Source: Actinacidiphila bryophytorum
GTDB taxonomy: Bacteria > Actinomycetota > Actinomycetes > Streptomycetales > Streptomycetaceae
NCBI RefSeq assembly: GCF_016916835.1
Contig: NZ_JAFFIX010000007.1
Span: 124,001 to 188,000, forward strand
Length of the DNA: 64,000 nt
Reading direction: 5' to 3'
The notes under the pieces are model-generated. The model was not told where the DNA came from. It saw only the letters and a list, made by a program, of their open reading frames with translations, and ran no database searches. The position numbers and the translations under genes were made by a program. Positions 1 through 8,240 of this stretch are shown here, piece by piece; the stretch's first letter is position 1; every line of letters starts with the position of its first letter.

Positions 1-48
1 GGCCTCGCTCGGCGCCCTCACGGCCTTCCGGCGTGCCGGTCACCCTGA

Positions 49-348
49 TCAGGCCGCGCAGTCGCGGCAGATCGGGTTGCCGTTCTTCTCCGAGGCGAGC
101 TGGCTCCTGTGGTGCACCAGGAAGCAGCTCATGCAGGTGAACTCGTCCGCCTGCCGCGGCAGCACGCGGACCGACAGCTCCTCGTTGGAGAGGTCGGCGC
201 CGGGCAGCTCCAGGGACTCGGCCTGGTCGAACTCGTCGACGTCGACCGCGGAGGTCGACTTCTCGTTCCTGCGTGCCTTCAGTTCCTCGATGCTGTCCTC
301 GTTGACGTCATCGTCGGTCTTGCGTGGAGTGTCGTAATCCGTTGCCAT
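49..348 (-). CDS. DUF4193 family zinc-ribbon-like protein
   Basis: A 99-residue protein of unknown function in the DUF4193 family, which is widespread in actinobacteria. The first two thirds are charged and probably disordered. The C-terminus holds two CxxC pairs (TCMSC near residue 71 and CRDC near 95), spaced as in a zinc ribbon. I chose the ATG at 348 because GGAGAG lies just upstream and the family begins with a MATDYD-like sequence; an upstream extension to 447 is unlike the family. It stands alone, reading the same way as cutRS behind a 450-bp gap. A role in binding nucleic acid or protein through zinc is only a guess. Confidence 0.85.
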   Translation of the reverse strand: MATDYDTPRKTDDDVNEDSIEELKARRNEKSTSAVDVDEFDQAESLELPGADLSNEELSVRVLPRQADEFTCMSCFLVHHRSQLASEKNGNPICRDCAA

Positions 349-801
349 TTTTCGCTCTCCCCCTGTGGGTGTCTGCGGTGTCTCCAGCGCACGTAACGCG
401 CGGGAGGCCGGACTTGTGCCCGACCTGAGGCGGAGATTTTGCCTCACATCAAGGCCTGTTACTCAATCGACACCCAGCTACACCCCCGAAGGGGTGATCG
501 CACGGGTGGCCGATCATGGTCTCCGATGGCCGGGAACCGTTCCGCCGCGGCCGCCAGTACCTGTACTTCCCGTGATCATGACCTGCGGAAACATGGATTT
601 TCCGGTCTTTTCCCCAATGTCTTGATCACTGAGTGTAGGCGATGGGGAAATCGTGTGTGCGATCGATCACAACACATCCGGGCGCGGCACAGATCGCAGA
701 ATTACTCGCAAAGCGAACAGTGGTCGGGCGGGCCGCCACACTCCGTGATCAGCGGCGTGACACGGTTCACACCGCACTTCGGCATCTTGCGGCCCACCTG
801 G
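349..801. other. Intergenic region between cutS and the DUF4193 gene
   Basis: No convincing gene lies in these 453 bases. The stretch is less GC-rich than its surroundings and should contain the promoter of the minus-strand DUF4193 gene and the 3' end of the cutRS transcript. A small hairpin, CACCCC-CGAA-GGGGTG at 481-496, is the only clear structure. A 61-codon plus-strand frame starting at 642 lacks a good ribosome site and runs into the end of cutS, so I do not call it. Confidence 0.5.
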
Positions 802-2055
802 TCAGACCGGGATCGCGACCCTCATGACCAGGCCACCGCCCTCGCGGGGCTCCGCGGTGATGACCCCGCCGTGCGCCCTGGCGACCGAGCGGGCGATGGA
901 CAGGCCGAGGCCGACGCCCTTGTCGCTCCCGGTGCGCTCGGTGCGCAGCCGCCGGAAGGGCTCGAAGAGGTTGTCGATCTCATATGCCGGGACGACCGGT
1001 CCGGTATTCGCCACGACGATGAGCGCGTGGCCGCCCCGCACCTCGGTGCCGACCTCGACCCAGCCGTCCTTGGGCACGTTGTAGCGCACCGCGTTCTGCA
1101 CCAGATTCAGCGCGATCCGCTCCAGCAGCACACCGCTGCCCTGCACGACCGCCGCCTCCAGGGCGGCGCGCAGCTCCACGCCCTTGGCCTGCGCCTCGCC
1201 ACGGGTCTGCTCCAGCGCCTGGGAGGCCGCCTCCGCCAGGTCCACCGGCTTGCGGTCGACGATCTCGTTGTCGCTGCGGGCCAGCAGCAGCAGACCCTCC
1301 ACGAGCTGCTCGCTGCGCTCGTTGGTGGCCAGCAGGGTCTTGCCGAGCTGTTGCAGGTCGGCCGACGCCTCCGGATCGGACAGCTGGACCTCCAGCAGCG
1401 TCCGGTTGATCGCCAGCGGGGTGCGCAGCTCGTGCGAGGCGTTCGCGACGAAGCGGCGCTGGGCGTCGAAGGAGCGCTCCAGCCGGTCCAGCATCTCGTC
1501 GAAGGTGTCGGCCAGCTCCTTGAGCTCGTCGTCGGGTCCGTCCAGCTCGATCCGGCGCTTGAGGTCGGAGCCGACCACGCTGCGGGCGGTGCGGGTGATC
1601 CGCCCCAGCGGGGACAGCACCCGCCCCGCCATCACGTAGCCGAAGGCGAAGGCGACCATGGCCAGGCCGATCAGCGCCAGCAGGGAGCGTTTGAGCAGCG
1701 TGTTCAGCGCCAGGTCACGCTGGTGCCGCATGCAGGTGTTGAGCGCGGCGTTGAACTCGTCCTGGCTGGCCTGGCCGGTGGAGGGCAGCGCGGGGCAGCC
1801 GTTGTTCTGGATGTTGGCGCTGATGATCTTGAAGGGCAGCTCGCTGCCCTCCTTGATGGCCTGCGCGGCCAGCAGGTAGATGATCCACAGCAGCAGCACG
1901 CCGGCGATCAGGAACATGCCGCCGTAGAGCACGGTGAGCCGTATCCGGATGGTCGGCCGCAGCCACGGCGGCTGGCCCTCGGCGGGCTGCGGGTCCCACG
2001 GCGGGCGCGGCGGCGCCTGCGGTGCGGGGGGCGGGGGGGACGAGGGGGATGCCAC
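802..2055 (-). CDS. cutS: CutS sensor histidine kinase
   Basis: A membrane sensor kinase of 417 residues that partners CutR. A proline-rich cytoplasmic start is followed by a membrane segment at about 41-65, a short extracytoplasmic loop, and a second membrane segment at about 122-143. HAMP, HisKA and HATPase domains follow. The H box SHELRTPL carries phospho-acceptor His208, and the G box GVGLGLSIA is near the C-terminus. The outer loop contains two cysteines, at about 87 and 108, a feature reported for CutS proteins and proposed to sense thiol or disulfide state during secretion. The GTG start at 2055 lies four bases after the cutR stop, so the two are co-translated from one operon. Confidence 0.9.
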   Translation of the reverse strand: MASPSSPPPPAPQAPPRPPWDPQPAEGQPPWLRPTIRIRLTVLYGGMFLIAGVLLLWIIYLLAAQAIKEGSELPFKIISANIQNNGCPALPSTGQASQDEFNAALNTCMRHQRDLALNTLLKRSLLALIGLAMVAFAFGYVMAGRVLSPLGRITRTARSVVGSDLKRRIELDGPDDELKELADTFDEMLDRLERSFDAQRRFVANASHELRTPLAINRTLLEVQLSDPEASADLQQLGKTLLATNERSEQLVEGLLLLARSDNEIVDRKPVDLAEAASQALEQTRGEAQAKGVELRAALEAAVVQGSGVLLERIALNLVQNAVRYNVPKDGWVEVGTEVRGGHALIVVANTGPVVPAYEIDNLFEPFRRLRTERTGSDKGVGLGLSIARSVARAHGGVITAEPREGGGLVMRVAIPV

Positions 2056-2059
2056 GCGA

Positions 2060-2713
2060 TCAGATCCGGTAACCCGAGCCGGGCACGGTGACGATCACCG
2101 GCGGCTCGCCCAGCTTGCGGCGCAGGGTCATCACCGTGACGCGCACCACGTTGGTGAACGGGTCGGTGTTCTCGTCCCAGGCCTTCTCCAGCAGCTGCTC
2201 GGCCGAGACCACCGAGCCCTCGCTGCGCATCAGCACCTCGAGCACCGCGAACTCCTTGGGCGCCAGGTGGACCTCTGCGCCGTCCCTGGAGACCTCGCGG
2301 CGGTTCGGGTCGAGCCGGATGCCGGAGCGCTCCAGGACCGGAGGCAGGGCCGCGGTCGTACGCCGCCCGAGCGCGCGGACCCTGGCGGTCAGCTCGGTGA
2401 AGGCGAAGGGCTTGGGCAGGTAGTCGTCCGCGCCCAGCTCCAGGCCCTCGACCCGGTCGCTGACGTCGCCGGCGGCGGTCAGCATCAGCACCCGGGTCGG
2501 CAGGCCGAGGCCGACGATCTGCCGGCACACCTCGTCACCGTGCACGACCGGGAGGTCACGGTCCAGTACGACGACGTCGTAGTCGTTGACCCCGATACGC
2601 TCCAGGGCCGCACCGCCGTCGTAGACCACGTCGACGGCCATGGCCTCGCGGCGCAGGCCGGTGGCAACCGCATCGGCGAGCAGTTGCTCGTCCTCGACGA
2701 CCAGTACGCGCAA
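2060..2713 (-). CDS. cutR: CutR OmpR-family response regulator
   Basis: A response regulator of 217 residues. It has a receiver domain with acidic residues EDE at 7-9, phospho-acceptor Asp51 in VVVLDRD and the conserved Lys in KPF near 102. A C-terminal winged helix ends in the OmpR signature VPGSGYRI. The sequence matches my memory of CutR from S. lividans almost throughout. I chose the TTG at 2713, giving a RVLVVEDE start, because GGAAGGA lies eight bases upstream; the open frame extends to 2923 but that extension is unlike the family. It is the first gene of cutRS. A direct repeat 56-73 bases upstream may be its own binding site. Confidence 0.92.
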   Translation of the reverse strand: MRVLVVEDEQLLADAVATGLRREAMAVDVVYDGGAALERIGVNDYDVVVLDRDLPVVHGDEVCRQIVGLGLPTRVLMLTAAGDVSDRVEGLELGADDYLPKPFAFTELTARVRALGRRTTAALPPVLERSGIRLDPNRREVSRDGAEVHLAPKEFAVLEVLMRSEGSVVSAEQLLEKAWDENTDPFTNVVRVTVMTLRRKLGEPPVIVTVPGSGYRI

Positions 2714-2768
2714 GGCGCTGTTCCTTCCGTGAGCTGTGGGAATGCTCCCCCATCCTGCACCGGACCCC

Positions 2769-2786
2769 GGTAAATCGGCGGTAAGT
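2769..2786 (-). promoter_or_regulatory. Direct repeat upstream of cutR, candidate CutR site
   Basis: On the plus strand GGTAAAT (2769-2775) and GGTAAGT (2780-2786) repeat with an 11-bp period, one helical turn apart. OmpR-type regulators usually bind such tandem half-sites. The position, roughly 55-75 bases before the cutR start, fits autoregulation. This is a pattern-based inference. Confidence 0.4.
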
Positions 2787-2946
2787 GCGCGGCCCGAGGA
2801 ATTTCCCTCGGCCGGATGAGGTTTCCGGTGCTGGCCTGACGGGGAGGACGACTGCACACCCACCCACCACGCCTGTCGCGCGTTGCCGCGCGCGGCATCT
2901 GGCTTGACACATCCCCGTGTCAACGGAGACGACGAGGGGGCGCCAC

Positions 2947-3120
2947 ATGGACGCGTTCACCACCGGAATCCTGCAGCGCATACACACGACGGAGTCCGAC
3001 CTGCGCAGGGCGCGGGAGACGGGCGACGAATTCCTCGCCGAGGTCGAACAGGGCGAGCTGGACGACCTGCGCAGGCTCGCAGCGGAGCACGGCGTGGACG
3101 TACGGCCCAAGGTCGCCTGA
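2947..3120 (+). CDS. Small conserved hypothetical protein
   Basis: A 57-residue soluble, charged and mostly helical protein (MDAFTTGILQRIHTTES start). It has no cysteines or membrane segment. I chose the ATG at 2947 because GAGGGGG lies six bases upstream; a GTG at 2917 in the same frame has no comparable site. It is divergent from cutRS and convergent with the phosphatase gene, with a strong hairpin terminator just after it. Similar short proteins sit next to cutRS in other Streptomyces as far as I recall. Function unknown. Confidence 0.7.
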   Translation: MDAFTTGILQRIHTTESDLRRARETGDEFLAEVEQGELDDLRRLAAEHGVDVRPKVA

Positions 3121-3132
3121 CCCCCAAGCCGC

Positions 3133-3163
3133 ACGCCCCGGCCCCAGGAGGGAGCCGGGGCGT
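3133..3163. terminator. Hairpin terminator between convergent genes
   Basis: A perfect 10-bp stem, ACGCCCCGGC (3133-3142) with GCCGGGGCGT (3154-3163), encloses an 11-base loop. It lies 12 bases after the stop of the small plus-strand gene and 31 bases from the stop of the minus-strand phosphatase gene, so it can serve both. There is no U tract, which is common in this genus. Confidence 0.7.
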
Positions 3164-3194
3164 TCGCATGCCCGCCGCCGTACCGGCCCGGGGG

Positions 3195-4019
3195 TCAGTC
3201 GTGCCAGGCGCCCAACTCCTCCAGGCACTGCTGCAGCGGCTCGAAGAGCCCCGCGGGCGCGGCCACCGTGAGGTCGCCCGAGGCCCGCTCCCCCGGCCGC
3301 CCGCCGGTGAGCGCGCCGGCCTCGCGGGCGAAGAGGTCGCCGGCGGCCAGGTCCCAGGGGTTGAGCCCGCGCTCGTAATACGCGTCGAGCCGCCCGCAGC
3401 CCACGTCGACCAGGTCGATCGCCGCAGACCCGGCGCGCCGGATGTCGCGGACCTGCGGCAGCAGGGCGCGCACCACCTCCGCCTGGGCGGCCCGCCGCTC
3501 GGCGACGTAGCCGAAGCCGGTGCCGACCAGCGCCTGGGCCAGCTCGGGGGCCGGCCTGCGGCGCGCCTGGACACCGTTGACCAGGGCGCCGCCGCCCAGC
3601 ACCGCCTGGTAGGTCTCGCCGCGCATCGGCGCCTCCACGACGCCCACCACCACCTCGCCGTCCAGCTCGGCGGCGATGCTGACCGACCAGGACGGCAGGC
3701 CGTAGAGGTAGTTCACGGTGCCGTCCAGCGGGTCGATGACCCAGCGCACCCCGCTGCTGCCCGCACGGCTGGCGCCCTCCTCGCCCAGCAGGCCGTCGTC
3801 CGGGCGCAGCCGGGCGATGTGGTCGGTGATCAGCTTCTCCGCGGCGATGTCCATCTCGGTGACGACGTCGACCTGGCTGCTCTTGGTGGCGGCGACGCCG
3901 AGGTCGGCCGGGCGGCCGTCCCGCAGCAGGGCGCCGGCCCTGCGGGCCGCGTCGAGGGCGACCCCGAGCAGCTCGGCGTACTGCGCGGTGCGGTCGGGCG
4001 GTGACGCTTGGGTGCTCAC
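3195..4019 (-). CDS. Inositol monophosphatase family protein
   Basis: A 274-residue member of the FIG superfamily of Mg-dependent sugar and inositol phosphatases. The metal-binding motifs are present: GEEGAS near residue 82, the signature WVIDPLDGTVNY near 94-105, and the later AGSAAIDLVDVGCGRLDAY with WDLAAGDL near 220-250. Likely substrates are myo-inositol-1-phosphate or other phosphate monoesters. The GTG start at 4019 has TGAGGAG five bases upstream and lies eight bases after the hemH stop, so the two genes form an operon. In the same frame the reading runs open across hemH to 5243; that part is a shadow. Confidence 0.88.
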   Translation of the reverse strand: MSTQASPPDRTAQYAELLGVALDAARRAGALLRDGRPADLGVAATKSSQVDVVTEMDIAAEKLITDHIARLRPDDGLLGEEGASRAGSSGVRWVIDPLDGTVNYLYGLPSWSVSIAAELDGEVVVGVVEAPMRGETYQAVLGGGALVNGVQARRRPAPELAQALVGTGFGYVAERRAAQAEVVRALLPQVRDIRRAGSAAIDLVDVGCGRLDAYYERGLNPWDLAAGDLFAREAGALTGGRPGERASGDLTVAAPAGLFEPLQQCLEELGAWHD

Positions 4020-4027
4020 GTGACTCC

Positions 4028-5188
4028 TCAGTCGGTTCCTGCGGCGGCGGGCAGCGGCTTCCTGGCGGGACAGCAGCCGGCGGGACACACGTCGTGGCTC
4101 GGGCCGAGGGCGCCGAGCGCGCAGCGGGCGGGGGCGGCGCCGCGTTCGGCGGCGGCCCGCTCCAGCACCAGGTCGCGCACGGCCGCGGCGAACCGCGGGT
4201 CGGCACCTACGGTGGCGGCCCTGCTGACCGGCAGGTCCAGCTCGGCGGCCTTGGCCGCCGCCTCGGTGTCCAGGTCGTACTTCACCTCCATGTGGTCGGA
4301 GACGAAGCCGATCGGCACCATGACGACGGCCGGGGCGCCGTCCGCCTGCACCGCTTCCAGGTGGTCGCAGATGTCGGGTTCGAGCCAGGGGATCTGCGGG
4401 GCGCCGCTGCGGGACTGGTAGACCAGCTCCCAGGGGCGCTCCACGCCGTCCGCGGCCTGCACGGCGGCGGCGACCAGCCGCGCGGTGTCCAGGTGCTGCG
4501 CGACGTAGGCGCCGCCGTCGCCGTGGCCCTCGACCGGCCCCGAGGTGTCGGCGGCGGCGGTCGGGATCGAGTGGGTGGTGAAGGCGAGCCGGGCGCCGGC
4601 CCGTACCGCGGGCGGCAGGGCGGCGAGCGCGGCCAGTGTCGCCTCGGCCATCGGCTCGACGAAGCCGGGGTGGTTGAAGTAGTGCCGCAGCTTGTCGACC
4701 TGCGGCACCGCCCGGCCCTCGGCGGCGAGCGTGGCGAGGGCGGCGGCCAGGTTCTCGCGGTACTGCCGGCAGCCGGAGTAGGAGGCGTAGGCGCTGGTGG
4801 CCAGCACCAGGACGCGGCGGTGGCCGGTGTCGGACATCTCCCGCAGCGTGTCGGTCAGGTAGGGCGCCCAGTTGCGGTTGCCCCAGAAGACCGGCAGGTC
4901 CAGGCCGTGCTGGGCGAAGTCCTTGCGCAGCGCGTCGAGCAGGTCGCGGTTCTGCTCGTTGATCGGGCTGACCCCGCCGAAGAGGAAGTAGTGCTGCCCG
5001 ACCTCCTTGAGGCGCTCGCGCGGGATGCCGCGGCCGCGGGTGACGTTCTCCAGGAAGGGCACCACGTCGTCGGGTCCCTCGGGGCCGCCGAAGGACAGCA
5101 GCAGGAGCGCGTCGTAGGGGGCGGGGTCGGTGCCCGGCGCCGCGGTCCCCGGCACACGGGCGTCGGTCTTGGGTGGCTGCTCTGGCAT
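4028..5188 (-). CDS. hemH: Ferrochelatase (coproheme-type) HemH
   Basis: Inserts ferrous iron into a porphyrin. Actinobacteria use the coproporphyrin-dependent haem route, so the substrate is probably coproporphyrin III. The 386-residue protein opens with the family sequence [17 protein letters not shown], then [10 protein letters not shown] and VFWGNRNW. The catalytic-His region FTTHSIP is near residue 200 and the conserved Glu lies in a later MEVKYDLD motif. A C-terminal cluster with several cysteines ([18 protein letters not shown], followed by the tail) resembles the Fe-S cluster ligands of actinobacterial ferrochelatases. It is the first gene of a two-gene operon with the phosphatase. 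Confidence 0.93.
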   Translation of the reverse strand: MPEQPPKTDARVPGTAAPGTDPAPYDALLLLSFGGPEGPDDVVPFLENVTRGRGIPRERLKEVGQHYFLFGGVSPINEQNRDLLDALRKDFAQHGLDLPVFWGNRNWAPYLTDTLREMSDTGHRRVLVLATSAYASYSGCRQYRENLAAALATLAAEGRAVPQVDKLRHYFNHPGFVEPMAEATLAALAALPPAVRAGARLAFTTHSIPTAAADTSGPVEGHGDGGAYVAQHLDTARLVAAAVQAADGVERPWELVYQSRSGAPQIPWLEPDICDHLEAVQADGAPAVVMVPIGFVSDHMEVKYDLDTEAAAKAAELDLPVSRAATVGADPRFAAAVRDLVLERAAAERGAAPARCALGALGPSHDVCPAGCCPARKPLPAAAGTD

Positions 5189-5306
5189 GCCTCCGATCCT
5201 GCCACCAGGTCGCGGGTGCCCCCGACCGGCCCCGGCGGCGCATTTAACCGGTTGCCGGCCTTCGTAAGCTGTAGGGACCCACCGGAGTCCTTACGGGAGC
5301 GCCCTC

Positions 5307-6578
5307 GTGACCAGCCCCTACCGCGCGATTTTCGCGGCCCCCGGCACGCGCGCCTTCTCCGCCGCCGGGCTGGTCGGACGGATGCCGCTGTCGATGCTGG
5401 GCGTCGGCATCGTGACGATGATCTCGCAGGTCACCGGGCAGTACGGGCTCGCCGGCGCGCTGTCGGCGACCGTCGCGCTGTCGGGGGCGGCGGTCGGCCC
5501 GCAGGTGTCGCGGCTGGTGGACAGGTACGGGCAGGCCCGGGTGCTGCGGCCGACCGCGGCGGTCACCGTGGTGTCGGTGCTGACCCTGCTGGCCGCGGTG
5601 CGGGGCGGAGCGCCGCACTGGCTGTTCTTCGTGTGCGCGGTAGGCATCGGCGCCACGCCGAGCCTGGGTGCGATGGTGCGGGCGCGCTGGTCGGCCATCC
5701 ACCGTGGGGCGCCGGAACTTCTGCACACGGCCTATTCGTTCGAATCAGTGGTGGACGAGATCGTCTTCATTCTCGGCCCGATCCTTTCCATCGGACTGTG
5801 CACGGTCTGGTTCTCCGAGGCGGGGCCGCTGCTGGCCGCCGCCTTCCTGGGCATCGGTGTGCTGCTGCTGACCGCGCAGCGCGGCACCGAGCCGCAGCCG
5901 CATCCGCGCGCCCACCACGCGGGCGGCTCGGCGCTGCGTTCGCCGGGCATGCCGGTGCTCATCGGGGTCTTCGTCGGCACCGGCAGCGTCTTCGGCGCGG
6001 TCGACGTGATCACCCTGGCCTTCGCGGACGAGCGCGGACACAAGCCGGCGGCCAGCCTGGTGCTGGCGACATATGCCCTCGGTTCGTGCCTGGCGGGGCT
6101 GGCCTTCGGACTGATCCGGCCGCGCGGGACGGCACAAGGCAGGTTCCTGCTGGGCGTGTGCCTGATGGCGGTGAGTATGATCCCGCCACTACTGGTCGGA
6201 AACCTGGTGTTCCTGGCCATGGCGCTGTTCTTCTCCGGTCTGACGATCGCACCGACAATGGTGACGTCGATGAACCTGGTCGAACGGCTGGTACCGCGGG
6301 CGAAACTGACCGAGGGCATCACGTGGACCTCCACGGGGCTCGCGATCGGCGTCGCCCTGGGAGCCGCGCTCGCCGGCCGGGTGACCGACGCGCACGGCGC
6401 CTCTGCGGCGTTCGCGGTGCCCGCCTGCGCGGCGCTGCTCGCCGCGACGGTGGCAGGACTCGGGTATCGCCGGCTGCATCCGGCGCCGGAGCGGGAGGAG
6501 CCGCGCGGTGGGTACGACGACGGGCACGGCACGATCGGCGCGCACGACGCGGTCGACGGACACGGGGGTGTGGCGTAA
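5307..6578 (+). CDS. MFS transporter
   Basis: A 423-residue integral membrane protein with about 12 hydrophobic segments and the major facilitator pattern, including a loop VSRLVDRYGQARVLRP between helices 2 and 3 that resembles the family's motif A. It probably exports a small molecule; the substrate cannot be read from sequence. The GTG start at 5307 follows a GGGAGCG site. The C-terminal tail is hydrophilic (histidine, aspartate and glycine rich), and its last 71 bases overlap the start of the next gene in another frame, so the two are likely translationally coupled. Confidence 0.85.
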   Translation: MTSPYRAIFAAPGTRAFSAAGLVGRMPLSMLGVGIVTMISQVTGQYGLAGALSATVALSGAAVGPQVSRLVDRYGQARVLRPTAAVTVVSVLTLLAAVRGGAPHWLFFVCAVGIGATPSLGAMVRARWSAIHRGAPELLHTAYSFESVVDEIVFILGPILSIGLCTVWFSEAGPLLAAAFLGIGVLLLTAQRGTEPQPHPRAHHAGGSALRSPGMPVLIGVFVGTGSVFGAVDVITLAFADERGHKPAASLVLATYALGSCLAGLAFGLIRPRGTAQGRFLLGVCLMAVSMIPPLLVGNLVFLAMALFFSGLTIAPTMVTSMNLVERLVPRAKLTEGITWTSTGLAIGVALGAALAGRVTDAHGASAAFAVPACAALLAATVAGLGYRRLHPAPEREEPRGGYDDGHGTIGAHDAVDGHGGVA

Positions 6579-7857
6579 CTGGGCGGGCAACGTCGCCGCG
6601 CGCCCGGTACGCAGCGTCGCACCCGCATCCACCGGGGAACTGGCCGAGGCGCTGCGGGCGGCGGCCGAGGACGGCCTGACGGCCAAGGCGGTCGGCTCGG
6701 GGCACTCCTTCACCTCCACCGCCGCCACCGGCGGGGTGCTGATCAGGCCCGAGCGGCTCACCGCGATCCGCTCCATCGACAAGGCCGCGGGCACCGTCAC
6801 CGCCGAGGCCGGCGTGCAGCTCAAGCACCTCAACGCGGCGCTGGCCGCCGAAGGCCTGTCGCTGACCAACATGGGCGACATCATGGAGCAGACGGTGGCC
6901 GGCGCCACCAGCACCGGCACCCACGGCACCGGACGCGACTCGGGCTCCATCGCCGCGCAGATCACCGCCCTGGAGATCGTCACCGCCGACGGCTCGGTGC
7001 TCACCTGCTCCGCCGACGAGCGGCCCGAGGTCTTCGCCGCCGCCCGGATCGGCCTCGGCGCGCTCGGCGTGATCAGCGCGGTCACCTTCGCCGTCGAGCC
7101 GGTCTTCCTGCTGACGGCCCGTGAGGAGCCGATGCCCTTCGACCGGGTGATGGCCGAGTTCGACGCACTGGCCGCGGAGAACGAGCACTTCGAGTTCTAC
7201 TGGTTCCCGCACACCGACAGCTGCAACACCAAGCGGAACAACCGCAGCCAGGGGCCTGCGGCGCCACTCCCCGCGGTCCGCGGCTGGATCGACGACGAAC
7301 TGCTGTCCAACGGGGTCTTCAAGGCCGCCTGCGCGGTCGGCAGGGCCGCCCCGGCCGCCATCCCGGGCATCGCCAGGATCTCCAGCCGCGCGCTGTCCGC
7401 CCGCACCTACACCGACATCCCCTACAAGGTCTTCACCAGCCCGCGCCGGGTGCGCTTCGTGGAGATGGAGTACGCGCTGCCGCGGGAGGCCGCGGTCGAG
7501 GCGATCCGGGAGCTCAAGGCGACGGTGGAGCGGTCCTCACTGCGGATCAGCTTCCCCGTGGAGGTACGGGTCGCGCCGGCCGACGACATCGCGCTGTCGA
7601 CCGCGTCCGGACGCGACAGCGCGTACGTGGCGGTGCACATGTACCGCGGCAGCCGGTACCAGGAGTACTTCACCGCGGTCGAGAAGATCATGACCGAGCG
7701 GGGCGGCCGGCCGCACTGGGGCAAGATGCACACCCGGGACGCGGACTATTTCCGGACGGTCTATCCGCGCTTCACCGAGTTCACACAACTACGCGATCAG
7801 TTGGACCCGGCGCGGCTTTTCGCCAACGACTACCTCCGGCGGGTGCTTGGTTCGTAG
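6508..7857 (+). CDS. D-arabinono-1,4-lactone oxidase family FAD protein
   Basis: A 449-residue member of the VAO/PCMH flavoprotein family that oxidises sugar lactones or alditols with oxygen. The N-terminal FAD domain has GSGHSF with His66, which in related alditol oxidases carries covalently bound FAD, followed by GATSTGTHGTG near residue 133. The C-terminal half ends in the ALO-family sequence with HWGKMHTRD and LDPARLFANDYL. The GTG start at 6508 has GGAGGAG seven bases upstream, inside the end of the MFS gene. Alditol oxidase (AldO-type) activity is an alternative. A weak hairpin follows at 7895-7912. Confidence 0.85.
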   Translation: MGTTTGTARSARTTRSTDTGVWRNWAGNVAARPVRSVAPASTGELAEALRAAAEDGLTAKAVGSGHSFTSTAATGGVLIRPERLTAIRSIDKAAGTVTAEAGVQLKHLNAALAAEGLSLTNMGDIMEQTVAGATSTGTHGTGRDSGSIAAQITALEIVTADGSVLTCSADERPEVFAAARIGLGALGVISAVTFAVEPVFLLTAREEPMPFDRVMAEFDALAAENEHFEFYWFPHTDSCNTKRNNRSQGPAAPLPAVRGWIDDELLSNGVFKAACAVGRAAPAAIPGIARISSRALSARTYTDIPYKVFTSPRRVRFVEMEYALPREAAVEAIRELKATVERSSLRISFPVEVRVAPADDIALSTASGRDSAYVAVHMYRGSRYQEYFTAVEKIMTERGGRPHWGKMHTRDADYFRTVYPRFTEFTQLRDQLDPARLFANDYLRRVLGS

Positions 7858-8240
7858 CCCTTCGCCCTTTTTGCCCCCGGCGCACGCCACGAACGAGTGA
7901 GCCGGGTCACTCAACTCCCGCTCCGCGCACCACATTCGGCGGCGCGGCAGCCGCCCCCGACTGGCCCAAATGGAGTACCGTGACGATTCCGTGCTCCCGG
8001 TTGCCCGTCCGGTCGCCCGGACGAAGGGGAGGGAGCCTCGACGGCGCTCGCCCCGGTGCGCGGTCATTGGTCACACTGAGTGGCCAATCGACCACCGTCC
8101 CATAACGGCGTGTCACCAGCCAGTGCCGACACGCCGGGCAACTCTGCAAGGTTGTGGCACGCTGCACCCGGGCAGGCCACACTCGTCCAACGGGAGCAGC
8201 GACGCAACTGACGTCGGCAGGCACCACCCGGGAGGTAACC
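7858..8240. other. Intergenic region upstream of sepH
   Basis: These 383 bases hold no gene I can support. A short inverted repeat GAGTGA-gccggg-TCACTC (7895-7912) just after the oxidase stop could be a weak terminator or an operator. The remainder should contain the sepH promoter; I cannot place it with confidence. A frame opening at 8154 runs into sepH but lacks a ribosome site. Confidence 0.45.

Noticed and set aside
481..496. Hairpin CACCCC-CGAA-GGGGTG as a terminator for cutS
   Set aside because: It is over 300 bases beyond the cutS stop and has no U tract; I mention it only in the intergenic entry.
642..827. 61-codon plus-strand frame in the cutS-DUF4193 gap
   Set aside because: No ribosome site, no recognisable sequence, and it runs into the 3' end of cutS.
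439..2091. 550-codon plus-strand open frame opposite cutS
   Set aside because: It runs antisense to the clear histidine kinase, is Gln/His/Arg/Gly-rich without any motif, and is typical of shadow frames in GC-rich DNA.
4020..5243. Fusion of the phosphatase to an N-terminal 400-residue extension
   Set aside because: The open frame overlaps hemH in another frame and is Arg/Gly/Ala/Pro-rich without motifs; the GTG at 4019 has a clear ribosome site.
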